Assembly (NCBI GenBank): GCA_025617745.1
Contig: CM046863.1
Coordinates: forward strand, 3,844,001-3,908,000
DNA: 64,000 bases
Direction of reading: 5' to 3'
Source: Heliocidaris erythrogramma
Lineage: Eukaryota; Echinodermata; Echinoidea; Camarodonta; Echinometridae
Part shown: positions 1 through 12,000 of the stretch, piece by piece
Layout: every line of letters begins with the position of its first letter
Numbering within the stretch: position 1 is the stretch's first letter
Position numbers and translations under genes: made by a program
The notes under the pieces: generated by a model
The model's input: the letters and a program-made list of their open reading frames with translations, nothing else
Databases searched by the model: none
Told to the model about the DNA's origin: nothing

Positions 1-186
1 GTAGTAGTAGTAACTGTGTTGTAGAAGTAGAAGAAAAGGCAAATAAGAGAATAGTCGGCAATAACATAAATAACTGGGAACAACGCACATATGAAAACAT
101 GTTTTTAGGGTTTGTAAATTTAAAAGGCTGATAAAATAGGAACTCACAAACACATCATCTTTATAGAATCAATAATATATGTTTAA

Positions 187-189
<3 letters not shown>

Positions 190-220
<31 letters not shown>

Positions 221-236
221 CTCTCTCTTTCTTCTT
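190..236 (+). repeat. CT-rich microsatellite/polypyrimidine tract
   Basis: A (CT)n run immediately before the splice acceptor of coding exon 1, acting as its polypyrimidine tract. Confidence 0.7.
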
Positions 237-247
237 CAACAGAGAAC

Positions 248-415
248 ATGTCTTTCACAAATAACACATCGAGCGAAGAAACTAAACCAATCGAAACACC
301 ACCTCCTTATGACGTAGCTACTGCTGCATATCAAGGGCCACCGAAGTATCAGTCATTTATAAATCAACCACTACATACAAACACGATGGTGAATCAACCC
401 CAGTCTTATGGAACG
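248..415 (+). CDS. CD225 gene coding exon 1
   Basis: The acceptor is a CT-rich tract ending CAG at 240-242 and the ATG is at 248. A longer reading that starts in the CT tract at 179 is rejected because that tract is intronic polypyrimidine. The donor is GTAGGT at 416. The exon gives 56 codons, phase 0. Confidence 0.8.
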
Positions 416-3400
416 GTAGGTGTTTAATAGACCGAAGAAGATTAATACGTCCTCAATCAATCAACCAATCAAATGACAAAACAGTCACTTAACACTTCAG
501 TCACTCAGTAAGTTTACTACTCAATCAATAAAAGAAAACTATGCCATCAATGGCGGACTTGGACTAAAAAAACCCAAAAAACTCGGACGTTTTTGTTGTT
601 GATCGGCCCTTCTTACCAAAATATTGACCAGTCCGGCGTCTGGAACACTCCCTAAACTCCCCATGGCCAGTTCGACCCTGTACGCCACCATGCTCTAGTA
701 ACTATTTCCATCGTCATGTGCATTGCCTCAAAAAACATAAGGGATCTCATATTCACCAAAAAAAAAAATCAAAAAAAAAAATACAGAAAAAACAGCAACA
801 TGAAACCCTGGAAAAAGTACGGTCTGACAAATCGCCATTTTTACATGGTTGAAAGTTTATTCTGCTTTGCATATTCATGATATTAGGGTCCTGTAACACA
901 AAGGTTTGATATCAGTTGCAAAATGACAGTGACCAATCAGGATCATCGTTGCATGTATATATTGCTCAAAAGGCTGACCATTAAACCATTCAGAATCGTT
1001 GTTTCAAATTTGCGATTGATTGCAAACCTTTGTACGGGGCCCTGTTAAAAAATACGAGATTATTGATCAAATTAAGATTGAGAAATGGACAACCATTTCA
1101 AAGTCGTTCACATAATAAAATATCTGTTAGTCCCATCCTCGTCCCATCACATGTTTGGATTTGTGTCAAGTCTTTTTTTTTATTGCTTGTTTATTTAGTC
1201 TGTATATTTTTAAATATTTCCTTGACTTTCTGATACTTTTATTTTACTTTTAAGTATGTCTTACCTGATGGGTTCTTTACCCTTCATTTGTTTTTTTGGT
1301 ATTGCTATGTTTCATTACTGTAATATTTTGATATACATGTATATATGTCTTTACAGTCATACTTACTAACCGAAAGAACTGCCGCCCAGCCATGTGAGTT
1401 GTACCGTGATGAAATAAATAAATGAAAAAGAAAATGATAGTACAGTAATTATAGGAAATTTCTTTTCAAACACATTTTTAAGCATCCAGTTTCGCAAAGA
1501 GCTGAGCATATTCCATCCGATCCAATCCCGAAACCATACTTCTTTTGGTCGATAGTCACTGTCTTCTGCTGTCTGCCATTTGGAATTGTGGGATTTATCA
1601 AATCATGTGAGGTAAGATTGATGCTTAAAGTCAGCAGCACATTATACGATCGACTGCGATCCGATTTTGGGTAAAATTGGCAATAGCATGATAATTATAT
1701 ATTCAAACAAATAAAATCATCCTGATTCATGTTCTGAACAATAGTATGAATACAAAACCTAGGAAGTCGGTGCGTTGTCAGACTTCTTCTCGGAATAAAG
1801 GCCAAAATCAGCTTCAGATCAGACAATCGTAGGACTGCTGTGACCTCACTACCACAGGCGTTGCCAGGATTTTTCAATAGGAGGGGGCAGACATGAAGGA
1901 TCCAACCGCATAGCCAGGATTTCATTTTAGGGGGCGGTTGTGAGCACGCGAAGAGTGCGAAATTGTTGATGAGCACGCAAAGTGTGCTCCGGGGGGGGGG
2001 GGGGGAGGTGCAGGGAGGTGAGGTCTTCCCCCTTCCGCGCGAAGCGCGAAAGCTCTGACGTTTTATAGCAAATTTGAGAGAAAGATAACGGCTAGTAACA
2101 CCCTTTTTCGGCGGAAGTTATTTCGACGTCAGGACTGCTTTTCAGTTATCTGGACGTAATATTGCACTATAACAGGGATGGGTGCAGGGGGGGGGGGGTC
2201 CCCCTTCCCGCGCAAAGCGCGAAAGCTCTGACGTTTTAGCAAATTTGAGAGAAAGATACTGGCTTGTAGCAAACAATTTTTTGTAGGCGGAAAGTTATAG
2301 TTCGACGTCCCGACTGCTTTTCAATTATTTGGACGCAACATTTCACTGTATGTAACAGGGATGAGTGCAGGGAGAGGAGAGTTATTTCCCCCTTCCCGGG
2401 CGAAGGGCGAAAACTTTGACGTTTCAGCAAATTTTGAGAGGAAGATAACGGGTCTCACTTCCCCCGCTTTTTCGGTCTTCCTCTTTTTTTTCTGTGCCAC
2501 CTCCTGTCTTCGCCAGTGGTCACTACGATTCGGAGCCGATTGGCCTTTCCTACGACTAGAACTCTCGCAATAGTCCGTAAATTCATTTATTATATATACG
2601 ACTATTATTCATATAAAATGCTATTACACTTTCTTCCGAAATCGGATGGCAGACCGATCTTATAGTGCATGTGCGGTGGGCTCAATACTATAGGTTTTCC
2701 CGGCCAATTTCGTCAAAATTGCATCCGATTTAACAATGGGGATCATTCAATTTCGAGCGAATTTGAATGATCACCGAGATCAACATTCTAAAACTAACTA
2801 GTTCATTGAATTTAATTTCATTAGCATGCGATATCATAATTTTCTCATATAAAAAGCGCGTTCAAATTAAAAATGCACGTAAACTGCATTCAAATTCGCA
2901 CCTGCAGTGCCCTGATGAACGTTATCAGGTTATAGGGAATTAATTCAAATTCACGAATAGGCAAGCATTTTCAGCATTTTGGCAGTGTTTTTCGTTACTG
3001 CTTATATGTTCTTTGTAAACTGCATTTGTTTGAATAAATTATGCAAACTTTATGCACCTTGAAATGGGACATTTGCATTATACTGATCTTTCTCATTCTT
3101 CTAACAAACCGTCATCATAGCAACAGCTCTTATAACTCCACTCATCAAGCCTGTGAAGGTGATGTTACCCATATACGCCTAGTGTGGTACACCGTCGCTT
3201 GGTCTACCACCGCTTGGTCTAATTATCAGTTCGTCGAACAGTTTGTCTGCTTACCATTTCGTCTAATAACCATTTGGCCTTAATAACCAATTCGTCTAAT
3301 ACCCAGTTTGGCTAACCCCATTTAGTCTAAAACCCATTTGGGCTAATTTTCACTTCGGCTAATTTTCACTTCGTCTATTTCCAAATAGTCTAACAGTCAT

Positions 3401-4754
3401 TTTGTCTACAAGCCACATAGTCTAATATCCATTTGGGCTACACCTACTTTGGCTGATACCATATGGTCTACCTATCATTTGGTCCAATTCCATTTAGTCT
3501 AATAACCAGTTGGGCTACTTATCATTTAGTCTAACTGTCATATGGTCTAATGGCCATTTGGTCTAATATCCAATTCGTCTAATAACCAGTTAGGCTACTT
3601 ATCATTTGGTCTAATTTTCATATAGTCTAATGACCATTTGGTCTAATTACTATTTATTCTTCTGGCCATTTAGTAGCAAATTGAGAAAGGACAGGGAGAT
3701 GAAACTTTAAAAAATGAAAATTAAAGAAACATAAATGAGCATTAAAAGAGTTATTCACCTTGTTGTATGCTGCTTATATCAAGATCAATCAATGTCACTA
3801 CATTTTATATATTAATTATTTAATTTATTAAAATCAATGATGTAATATTATTTTTTAGTAATTAAAAAATTCATATTTCACAGGTCTCCTCTTCCTTTCA
3901 TGACTAAGTAGAAGAACCTTATTGTATTTTTGTATTGCACTTCAAATTATGTTTGTTTCGTTGATAAACTGTTATTCATGTTTCTTATTTGATATCCGAT
4001 GAACAAATGTTTGTGCAAGTAGTCAATAAAAGCTAGGGGTGGTGCCAAGGGTATTTTCATAGGAGGGGCAAGACGACCCACAGACTTGGGGTTTCAACGA
4101 ACTGGGTATACCTTTTTTTGGAAAAGGGGGAACTTAAGTATAAAGGTGAAGACAAGAATAGAAAATGACGTTTTCATACGTTGCTGTACCCCAACATTGT
4201 ATTCAACACACATTAAATTTTAAGGATATATTTTCTAATGCACAATATGCAATTCTGCTCTACTCCTAACTTGCAAGCGAGAGACCAAAAATGTTTTTGT
4301 TGAAGGTCATGCATGAAGCTTGCATTATACAGTGATTTCATGACGAAGATGCCGCAAAAGCGTTTAATTTCAAGCACAATCCCTCAATAAAAGAGACAGA
4401 TAGGACTGCCATGAGTTACAATAAGTGAGTGCGAGCGAGCGTACCGAGCAAGCTTCGGGCGGGGGATATCTTAATTGCTGTAATATCATTAAACATTTGG
4501 GCACTGTGTCCCCAGCTCTCGCTATTCCTGCTCAAAGGTGTCACACTGATGTCATACCAAGGACTAAATATTCTGGCATTAAGCTTCTCTGATTCTTTTG
4601 AGCTATGCAAACTGCTTTTTTCAGGGGCCGGTGCTACAGGACGGGGGGCAGGGGGCGGTTGCCCCCGATATTTTTCAAGTGATCAAAGAGAGAGAGAGAG
4701 AGAGAGAGAAGAAAAACGAAAAGAGAAGGAGAAAGAAGAGTATTATTAGAGTAC

Positions 4755-4790
<36 letters not shown>

Positions 4791-7700
4791 CATTATTATT
4801 ATTATTTGTTCATCTAAAACGTAAATGAACTCGCTCGTTGGTAGGGGGCACAATGCCCCCCCCCCCCTTCACCTTTCCAAGCACCCACAAAAATGTAGCT
4901 TTTTACACTTGTTCACTGCCTTCTTTTCTTCTTTTAAGGCAGTGGCGTATCTAGGTATTATGACGCCCTGGGCAAACTGAATTTGCACCCCCCCCCCCCC
5001 CCCCCGAGTCAAATTATGTTATGCGAGGAAGCGAAGCGACCGAGCAGCAATGTTTTTTTTTTTTTTGCCCTTCCACGGGGTTCCTTTATTCATCATCAAC
5101 ATAATTTTTACAAAAGATCGTACCTACATAATTATATGTTTGATTTTTCCCCCATGATTTGTCATGTCAATAGAGTATATCATAATATAACAAAATATGC
5201 AGCCGCGCAGCGGTGTATTGGATAGTTTGACAAAATACATGTGTACAATAATATATTACGTACAAAACAGGCAAAGAGAACATTCAGAAACATTTGGTGA
5301 AATGAAACCATTTTTCTTTCTTTTTTCTAACAGATATCGGTATTTTTTGGTTTTTGTTTTTGACCTCAGCTCAGGATAGAGTCGAGTCAGGACGGCCCCC
5401 CCCCCCCCCGGCCCCCTAGGCCCTTTCAAAAAGCTCTGGCCACAAATGCAAGGATGGCCAACAAATTGACGCATAGTGTTGTTGGTAGGTGCGTAGACGA
5501 AAAGGGAATAGCCCAACTGGCAATTAGCCTTAGTGATAATTAGACAAAGTGATGTTTAGACAAATTGGCATTTAGACCAACTGGCAATTAGAATAAATGG
5601 AAAATGGAAAAAAGTTAGACCAACTGCATGATTAGACCATATAAATGCTACGTAGACCAAATGGATACTAGACCAAGTGGATTTTAGACGAAATACCTGT
5701 AGACCAACTAGTTTTAGACTGACTGGGAATTAGACGAACTGATATTAGACGAACTGGTAGTAGACCAAGTGACAACAAAATAAAGTAGACGAAATGGTAA
5801 TTAGACGAAATGGTAATTAGACCAAGTGATAATTAGCCCAAGTGGTCATTAGACCTTCTGGTTATTAGACCAAGTGCAAATTAGACCAAATGAAGAGTGG
5901 ACCAAAAGGGTTTAGCCCGAATGAAGGTAGCCCATCTCGAAATTAGACCAAGCGATTTTAGCCCAAGCGTGCATAAACCCCTAGTGTCCCTGTATTAGAC
6001 AGTTGCGACAACTGGGGATTTGAACGCCATTTTGTTTCCACTATTACGTAACATTTCTATTCATTTCCGGTGAGCACCTGGGTGTTCTCAATAGAAAGAA
6101 TTCGAACGCCATTTTGTTTCCAGAAAAGTGGGACGTCCATGTCGCAACTCTTTAATACAGGGACACTATATACGCCAGTTCATGAGAGTATTTTTGCACT
6201 GTTCTTTGTTGCAACCATTTTTTATTGATACTGTTCTTTCATGACCGGCAAAATACCATCACTGACGCGATTCTAACGTCAGCAAATGACCCCTCTTTTG
6301 AGCCGGGCTTAGGTCCGGGGCCCGCGTAGCCTTCTGACAAGGCCCTCGTGACTTGGCTATTTTTCTCGGCAAGTAAGCTAGTAGTGGCTGCATAACAAGA
6401 CTAGCCACCCAGCCGGGTGAATGCGCGATCGAGCGACGTGAGTCCGAGGACCTTGTGGAACCTGGCCTGTATTTCTTATGTTATCCTTTGTTCCTAGCGA
6501 GGATCTGCTACCTTATAGGTAGGAACCAATCAGCAAACGTATCTTCGCATGACGTCAGCATACATTTGGTATGCAAATTAGCCTTCATCTCGAGCTAGCG
6601 CGGCCTGTGCAAGCTACTAGTACATCAATCATGGGAAGCAAGCCCCGCAGATACCGTTGTGATTGGTCGACAATCCTCGGTAGGCGTGTTTTAGCATACG
6701 AATGTCAACTCGTGAATAATTCATATCGGACGATGGAAACCCAGGTTCCAAAAGGCCTCGCGACTAAAGTCGCTCGATCGCGCGTTCACCTGGGCCGTGT
6801 TGATTCTTTTCGTCGCCGGCTAATCTCATCTCAGGCCCAGCATGACGAGGAAAATAGCCAAGTCACGAGGCCTTGTCAAAAGGCTAGGGCACGCGAGGTG
6901 TTATTTCAATTGCGCCATTCAAGCACATTAAATGCACAAAATAGGTCCATGCACAATCTCAAAACCTGGCAGACGCAACCCCTTAAAGGGGAAGTCCAAC
7001 CTGGTATAAAGCTGATTTGGATAAAAGTAGAAAAATGAGAAAAAAGGATTAGTGAATGTTTCAGCAAAATCTGATAAGAAAAACAGAAACTTATGAATAT
7101 TTGAAGTTGTAATCAATCACAAATTGGCAACTCCGTGACGTATCTTGCGAGCTCCTCTCAAATTTGCTTCCTATACAGAAAATTTCATATTTTCTTATTG
7201 ATGATGATGAAGGAATACACTCTTTCCATACATGTTTTGTATAAAAGCATATGTGCAATGGTTTTATCAAGGGTGTATGCATGATTTGATATTTTCTTTC
7301 GAAAAAATGGAAATTTATGATTGTTTTAAGTACAGACCAAATGTGACCCGACGCCTCAAAACCTACAATAAGTCGCCACAATTATTTTTTTGTTTTATAC
7401 ATTTTCTGAAAGTAGAGATTCTCAGCTTTCCAATGGTATATCGCTTGCCTAGTTTACTCAATGATAACACCTTTAAATATCACATTTAGAATCAGTGTGT
7501 AACCAGCAATCAATAACTCCTATTCAGAGAAAATGGCCATTTAAGTTCGGAACAAAAGAGTGCTAAACCTTCCCTCTCTGTGTGCGCCAAAGTAAAACTT
7601 GGTATTCAAATGGCCCTAGCAACCGGTATGAAGGGATTATCAGATTAGGCTGAATTTTGGCACGCTGCTGCAGGATTACCTATTTATTACTCACTCCAAA

Positions 7701-10700
7701 AATCAATTTAATACCCTGAGAGGTAAAGTAGTAATTTGGCATTGGATAAAAGTATTACAAAAGCTCTCAAAACATTCATTAGCTCGACAGGTAAAAAAGG
7801 AGCCATTTTAAAATGCCCCAAAAACATATTTCTAAGTTGAATTACGACTCACAAACTTGAGACATGATAGAATGATAATGAAACTACCCATTTCTATAAA
7901 AAACAGAAAATCGACTGATCCAAGCAAAATAATTATTTTGGGCTGTTTGCTACGTTGTGGTCCGCGACTTATTGTAGGTTTTGAGGCGGCGGGTCACAAA
8001 TGGAAGAGAAACTTGTAAGATACGTCATGGAGTTGCCAATTTGTGTTGGATTGATTACAACTACAAAAATTCAATAACTTTCTTATTTCTAGTCGGATTT
8101 TGCTCAAACTTTCATTGATCTGTTTCTTTAATTTTTCTACTTCTTTTGAAACTAACTTGACATCGGGGTGGACTACCATAAGCAGGCTGCGATGGCCTGT
8201 ACAGTGTGTATAAAAAGTATACCCAACTTTGGTACCTTCTAATTAAATTATAATTAAAAAAGTGTAGATTTTATTAAGGGATTAATTGCTCTTTCTGTTG
8301 ACCCTCATTCCCATTAATTATTGTTTTGTTCCTCCTATCTTTTCTTTGTAGCTCAATAATTGTAATAATGCTCTTCTGTGTATATCTTGTATATCTCGTT
8401 GTATGTTATTGCTTTTTTATGGTGAATGAAATAAATGAAAAAAAAATGAAAATAAATAGCAGTAACTTGTATGAGCTTGAAATTTACTTCATAGTAAAGA
8501 GCAATTTATACTCTGCGTAATGATACCTTATTCATAACTTTGCTACCTCGGATGAGTGAGCAGCATGCAGGCTTTTCAAAAAGTGTTGTCAAAATCCTCT
8601 TGTACCAAGTTTGGGCGGAAGCAGCGAATTTGGGCCAAATTAATTAGGCATTATTTACTTCAGTTGGGAAGCAATTGCTGAGTTGTTTTCAACTGATTTT
8701 GTACTTTGAATAGAAAAGATGTTAAAGTCAACTCAAACTCAAGAAAGGGCTTATTATAAGCAAAATTTATGATATTCTATTTACCAAGATAACACAATCT
8801 TGGCTTCATCCGCATCCCTTTTGAAAGCTAAGCATTTTTGCTGAGTCATTGAAAATGGATAACATTTTATTTGGGAAGCTTTTTTCTTGCAAGTCTACTT
8901 ACTATCAATTACCTTGGTAATCCTCAACACACGTATTCTTCTTTTTCTTCTTTTTAGTCTTTAAGGTCAGTAAACCTTTGAGTTCATGTGCTATTCGAGA
9001 AAAACACTGTGCACCTTTAATATGCAGGTGAAAGGGCAGAGAGAGTCTTTAGTTATCACAAGACAAGAAGTTAGAAGCCTGTTAAAATAAATTAAAGATT
9101 ACCATATTGATTGAAAACAAGGTCATTTTAAAGCTTAGATACACTGGATCACTTTAAATAATGGGCAATGAAGCGCAAAGGAGAATTCAACTTTTAATTT
9201 ATTTCAGACCAAAGTAACACATTCATATGGCATGACCGACATTCGTTGCATCAGCCGAAACTTGGAACAGGGAGATTTTGACAACACTATTTAAAAACCC
9301 TGGTGCTCAGTCATCCATGGCAGATATGTCATGAATGAGGTAGCGCTTAACAGACAACAAGTTACTCTTCAACAGCAAATAAATTTCCAAGTGACATTCG
9401 TTATAAAATTTTAATTACAAGCTTTCAAAGTTGGGTATACTTTTTTTGATACGCACTGTATAGCAATTGTCATCTGCCTATTGTTCACTGCTTACTTTGG
9501 AATGAATTCTATCGAATTGACCGCTTCTGTAATGTATGCAAATTTATGCACATATATTCTCTGAGCACCTAGTGACGAGCTATTCCATTTACCTGCTTTT
9601 TATAAAAGGGCCCCAATACTTGGAATCCAGCTGGCATACATTATTTGTTGTTATGTCCGGCAAGTTTTTAGGTTGTCAAGAACAACCTTTGTTTGAAAGG
9701 TATGCATAAAATTTGTATACATTACCGAAGCAGTCTAAGGGCAATCAGTTGGCGTAATCAGCAGCGGATCCATGATTTCTTGAGGGAGGGGCTTAATATT
9801 CACAAAAATGTTTATCAAACAAAAAGGGGCCCTCAGCATTTTTGGGACCCTTTTTGGTCCCAGGGGAGGGGGCCCGTGGCCCCCGGCTACCCCCCCCCCC
9901 CCCCCGGATCCGCCACTGAGTGGAATAGCAATTCGTGTTCAACAGTCCTTATAATTTCAATATATATATAGACACACATGCAGGATTAATACTGGGTTTC
10001 TATCAGGATACGAAGCATGTTTAAAACAAAGGTTGTTCTTGACAACCTGAAAGCTTGTCAGAGGATTTTCAGGCATATCAACAAGTAATGTATGCAAACT
10101 GGATTCCAAGTATTGCAGTTCATTCATTTAACAGGTTAATGGAAAACCTCGTTACTGAAAGAAAAATAAATATGAATAACTTTGTAAACAGGTCTATTGA
10201 AATCCATATCTTTCGATAGATGATGGGCCGGACAAAAAACATGTCAGATTGTCAAGACCAACTTTTTCAGAAAGTATATAAAGTATATACAATTCCAAAT
10301 TGAGTAAATTGGTATTTAAAAGAATTTCAAACATTAGACGTCGATCACCATCGGGAATATTGAATGTCAATGCCATTTCATAGGTGTACACTACATTGCG
10401 CCCCAGAAAAACAAAACCCAGAAACACAACACACTTAGAAATAAAGGTACAAGTTTGCACCTTTCAAATGCAACACTAGCAGCACCTTTTTGGGTGCAAC
10501 TTTGCACGCTAAGAAACTTTTTGCACCTTTAAGGGTGCAGTTAGCGACAATTTGCACCCTTAGAGGGTGCAGAGTTGTACCCTTTAGAAAAGGTACAAAC
10601 TTGCACCCTTTTGGATGCAAACGTTTCTGCACCCTTAAAGGTGCAAACGGGCATTAAAGGGTGCAAACAAGAACAAAAAGGTGTATTTGTGCACCCTTTT

Positions 10701-11173
10701 CATGTAGGGTGCAAGATTGCACCAAAAAAGGTGCTGCCAGTGATGCATTTAGGGTGCAAACCTGAACCTTTAATTCTAAGTGTGAACAACAAAAGGGTTG
10801 TGGAAAAACTATGAGTTGTCTGAATATAAATATTTGCTTTTAGAATTAATGTGCTTTCAAGACTTAGTGATACATGTAGTATTAATCCATACATGCTTTA
10901 CCGATCAAGGTTATTTTGAAAATAATGGCATGTGAAATTCCATTAGTGCCAGATTTGGGCAAAAACTGTGAGTGTAATCGCGATGTTAAATGATTTAAAT
11001 GCCCCTCTCTATCTCTCTCTCCTAAGGTGAGACAAAACATTAACCAAGGGGACTTGGAAGAAGCTTCTCTGTTATCTACCGAAACTAAGCAGTGGAATCA
11101 AATGGGGACAGTATTCGGTTTCGTGATATGGGTTGTTGTAGGCGTAGCGCTATATCTTAGTTTGAAAGGCTAA
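248..11173 (+). CDS. CD225/IFITM-type (dispanin) membrane protein, three coding exons
   Basis: Three exons (248-415, 1483-1611, 11027-11173) join in phase 0 with GT-AG sites to give 147 residues ending in TAA. Exon 1 encodes a Pro-rich cytosolic N-terminus with a PPPY motif, a possible WW-domain or NEDD4-type ligase site. Exon 2 encodes the first CD225 half: YFFWSIVTVFCCLPFGIVGF, with the twin Cys typical of palmitoylation sites, ending FIKSCE. Exon 3 has the conserved loop (GDLEEA...STETKQW) and the second hydrophobic helix (about residues 126-143). CD225 proteins are small dual-helix membrane proteins. IFITM members block virus-cell fusion, while other dispanins act in synapses or metabolism, so the exact function is not assignable. 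The 9.4 kb second intron is packed with transposons. A 5' UTR intron is likely, because an AG acceptor lies five bases before the ATG. Confidence 0.85.
886..1045. mobile_element. MITE with inverted ends
   Basis: The ends near 888 (GGGTCCTGTAACACAAAGG) and 1040 pair as inverted repeats, both carrying ACAAAGGTTTG or its complement. It lies in intron 1, and the rest of that intron (416-885, 1046-1482) shows nothing recognisable. Confidence 0.55.
1483..1611 (+). CDS. CD225 gene coding exon 2 (first membrane helix)
   Basis: 43 codons in phase 0 between an AG at 1481-1482 and a GTAAGA donor at 1612. It carries the core CD225 signature: aromatic-W-S-I followed by the CC pair and a GIVGF segment. 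It is masked on a simple ORF scan because it is short. Confidence 0.8.
1980..2470. repeat. Tandem repeat, about 175-bp unit, 2.6 copies, with poly-G
   Basis: The block CCCCCTTC...GCGCGAAGCGCGAAAGCTCTGACG recurs near 2026, 2200 and 2385, followed each time by AGCAAATTTGAGAG(A)AAGATA. The first two copies begin next to poly-G runs (1991-2005 and 2187-2197). Confidence 0.7.
2571..3170. other. Unique-looking intronic sequence
   Basis: AT-rich sequence of CD225 intron 2 with no gene, RNA or repeat structure that I can support. Confidence 0.4.
3180..5983. mobile_element. Non-autonomous TIR element with tandem-repeat arms
   Basis: Two arrays of a degenerate unit of about 16 bp (core TTTGGTCTAAT) face each other: about thirty units at 3190-3664 and a similar number, inverted, at 5516-5975. 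The outer ends align as imperfect inverted repeats ending in CGCTTGG. The 9-bp string ATATACGCC stands just outside both ends (3171-3179 and 6168-6176), as expected for a target site duplication once the small MITE at the right end is discounted. The 1.85 kb between the arms has no transposase, only microsatellites and poly-C. A 9-bp duplication with long TIRs would fit Mutator-like elements, but the family is unproven. Confidence 0.6.
4680..4810 (+). repeat. GA and ATT microsatellites
   Basis: (GA)n at about 4686-4712 and (ATT)n at about 4751-4808, inside the TIR element. Confidence 0.8.
5984..6166. mobile_element. Small mariner-like MITE
   Basis: Inverted ends GTGTCCCTGTATTAGACAG and its near complement at 6145-6166, flanked by TA on both sides. 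It sits at the right end of the larger TIR element and so inserted after it. Confidence 0.6.
6318..6900. mobile_element. Foldback element, about 150-bp arms
   Basis: The left arm (6325-6475: GACAAGG, CTCGTGACTTGGCTATTTT, CGCGATCGAGCGAC) is complementary to the right arm (6735-6890). A 155-residue open frame through it is a by-product. Confidence 0.65.
6985..8182. mobile_element. TIR element, about 180-bp arms, with nested insert
   Basis: The arm 6985-7165 (GGGAAGTCCA at its end, then CAATTTGTGATTGATTACA-like sequence) is inverted at 8005-8180. It is split by the element at 7343-7997. Confidence 0.6.
7343..7997. mobile_element. Nested MITE, TIR GTGACCCG...
   Basis: The TIRs GTGACCCGACGCCTCAAAAC and its complement at 7961-7997 share about 35 bp. 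AAAT flanks both ends. It is inserted in the element at 6985-8182. Confidence 0.6.
8202..9458. mobile_element. Tc1/mariner-like element, non-coding
   Basis: 1257 bp with near-identical inverted ends (CAGTGTGTATAAAAAGTATA on the left; CAGTGCGTATCAAAAAAAGT as the complement on the right) and TA dinucleotides on both sides. The length is typical of a full mariner, but there is no transposase frame longer than about 65 codons, so it is non-autonomous or fully decayed. Confidence 0.65.
9619..10113. mobile_element. Inverted-repeat element with nested GGATCC-type repeat
   Basis: 9619-9700 (ACTTGGAATCCAG...CAAGAACAACC) is complementary to 10020-10113. Between the arms, 9757-9920 carries its own inverted ends (CAGCGGATCCAT / GGATCCGCCACTG) and a poly-C run at 9891-9905. 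Confidence 0.6.
10441..10780. repeat. Cluster of GCACCCTTT / AAAGGGTGCA motifs
   Basis: About twenty short motifs, TTGCACCCTT and its complement AAGGGTGCAA, alternate in both orientations at 10-25 bp spacing. The origin is unknown. Confidence 0.65.
11027..11173 (+). CDS. CD225 gene coding exon 3 (loop and second helix, stop)
   Basis: The acceptor follows a CT-rich tract (11003-11026). 48 codons then TAA at 11171-11173. It encodes the intracellular loop and the hydrophobic helix VFGFVIWVVVGVALYLSL. Confidence 0.8.
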   Translation: MRQNINQGDLEEASLLSTETKQWNQMGTVFGFVIWVVVGVALYLSLKG

Positions 11174-11593
11174 ATTGATCACATATTGTTCTTCAAATTG
11201 GCAACAATAATATTTTTCTTTTAAAGCTGAATTGTTGTAATCAAATGTTGTGTCTCTGAAAACAATGTACACGGGTAAAAATTTGAACTTGAAAAAATGG
11301 TAAATTTTGATCGAAACACAATTACATCGATCCTCTCAATGTGTTGCCAATTTAAGGACTTAAAAGCTTATTTCACAGAACTCATCCTTTAGTAATTCGG
11401 TGGGTTATTTTCCTTTTTAAAAATCCTGGCATAAAACGCAAGATGTTCATGCAACAAAAATGCACACAGTGCGTGCAGAATTTTTTGTTCTTACTGCTCA
11501 TTCGTGTTGTATAATTTTAGGGATCTGAATCTAAGTTATTGAGTCAAAACACACAATGTGGTCACTCCATCACTTACCCGGGGGGGGGGGGGG

Positions 11594-11776
11594 GGTTCAC
11601 AAAGAGTTAAGTTGGACTTAAAATCATGCGCAAGTCCCAATGCGCATACGGTAGATTACCCAATAGCGCGCGTCCCTTGAGCGTGATCTGACCAATGCGA
11701 TGATGTGTCATATACCGCACACAACTAGGAATTTAAGTGTTAGTCAAACTTAACTCTTTGTGAAACACCCCACCCC
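11594..11776. mobile_element. MITE, TIR GGGGTTCACAAAGAGTTAAG
   Basis: Inverted ends at 11594-11625 and 11737-11776, with a poly-G run at the left edge. It lies 0.4 kb downstream of the CD225 stop codon. Confidence 0.6.
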
Positions 11777-12000
11777 CGGTGTATCATTTCATATTGACTT
11801 CGTGTACGCATGCATGATAGAAATTTGTTTGATTGTTTTACAAGAAGTTCCATGAAAAATGCCTCAGTTTCCACGATGTTCTCAAATACGCATGTGACTG
11901 CGTATGTTGCCTAATTTGGCGAAACGGTACAGGGTACTATGTGTGAATGTAATCTCGATAAAAAAGAAAAATTGGGGTTGTGTAGTCCATTTTGCCCGGG

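Noticed and set aside
179-247. N-terminal Leu/Ser-rich extension of the CD225 exon 1 frame
   Set aside because: It is translation of the CT-rich splice tract; the acceptor CAG at 240-242 and the ATG at 248 fit better.
6571-7038. 155-codon plus-strand frame
   Set aside because: It runs through the arm of a foldback element and into a second TIR element; composition and complementarity explain it.
10600-10770. CRISPR-like regular repeats
   Set aside because: Motif spacing is irregular, the motifs occur in both orientations and the sequence is clearly eukaryotic.
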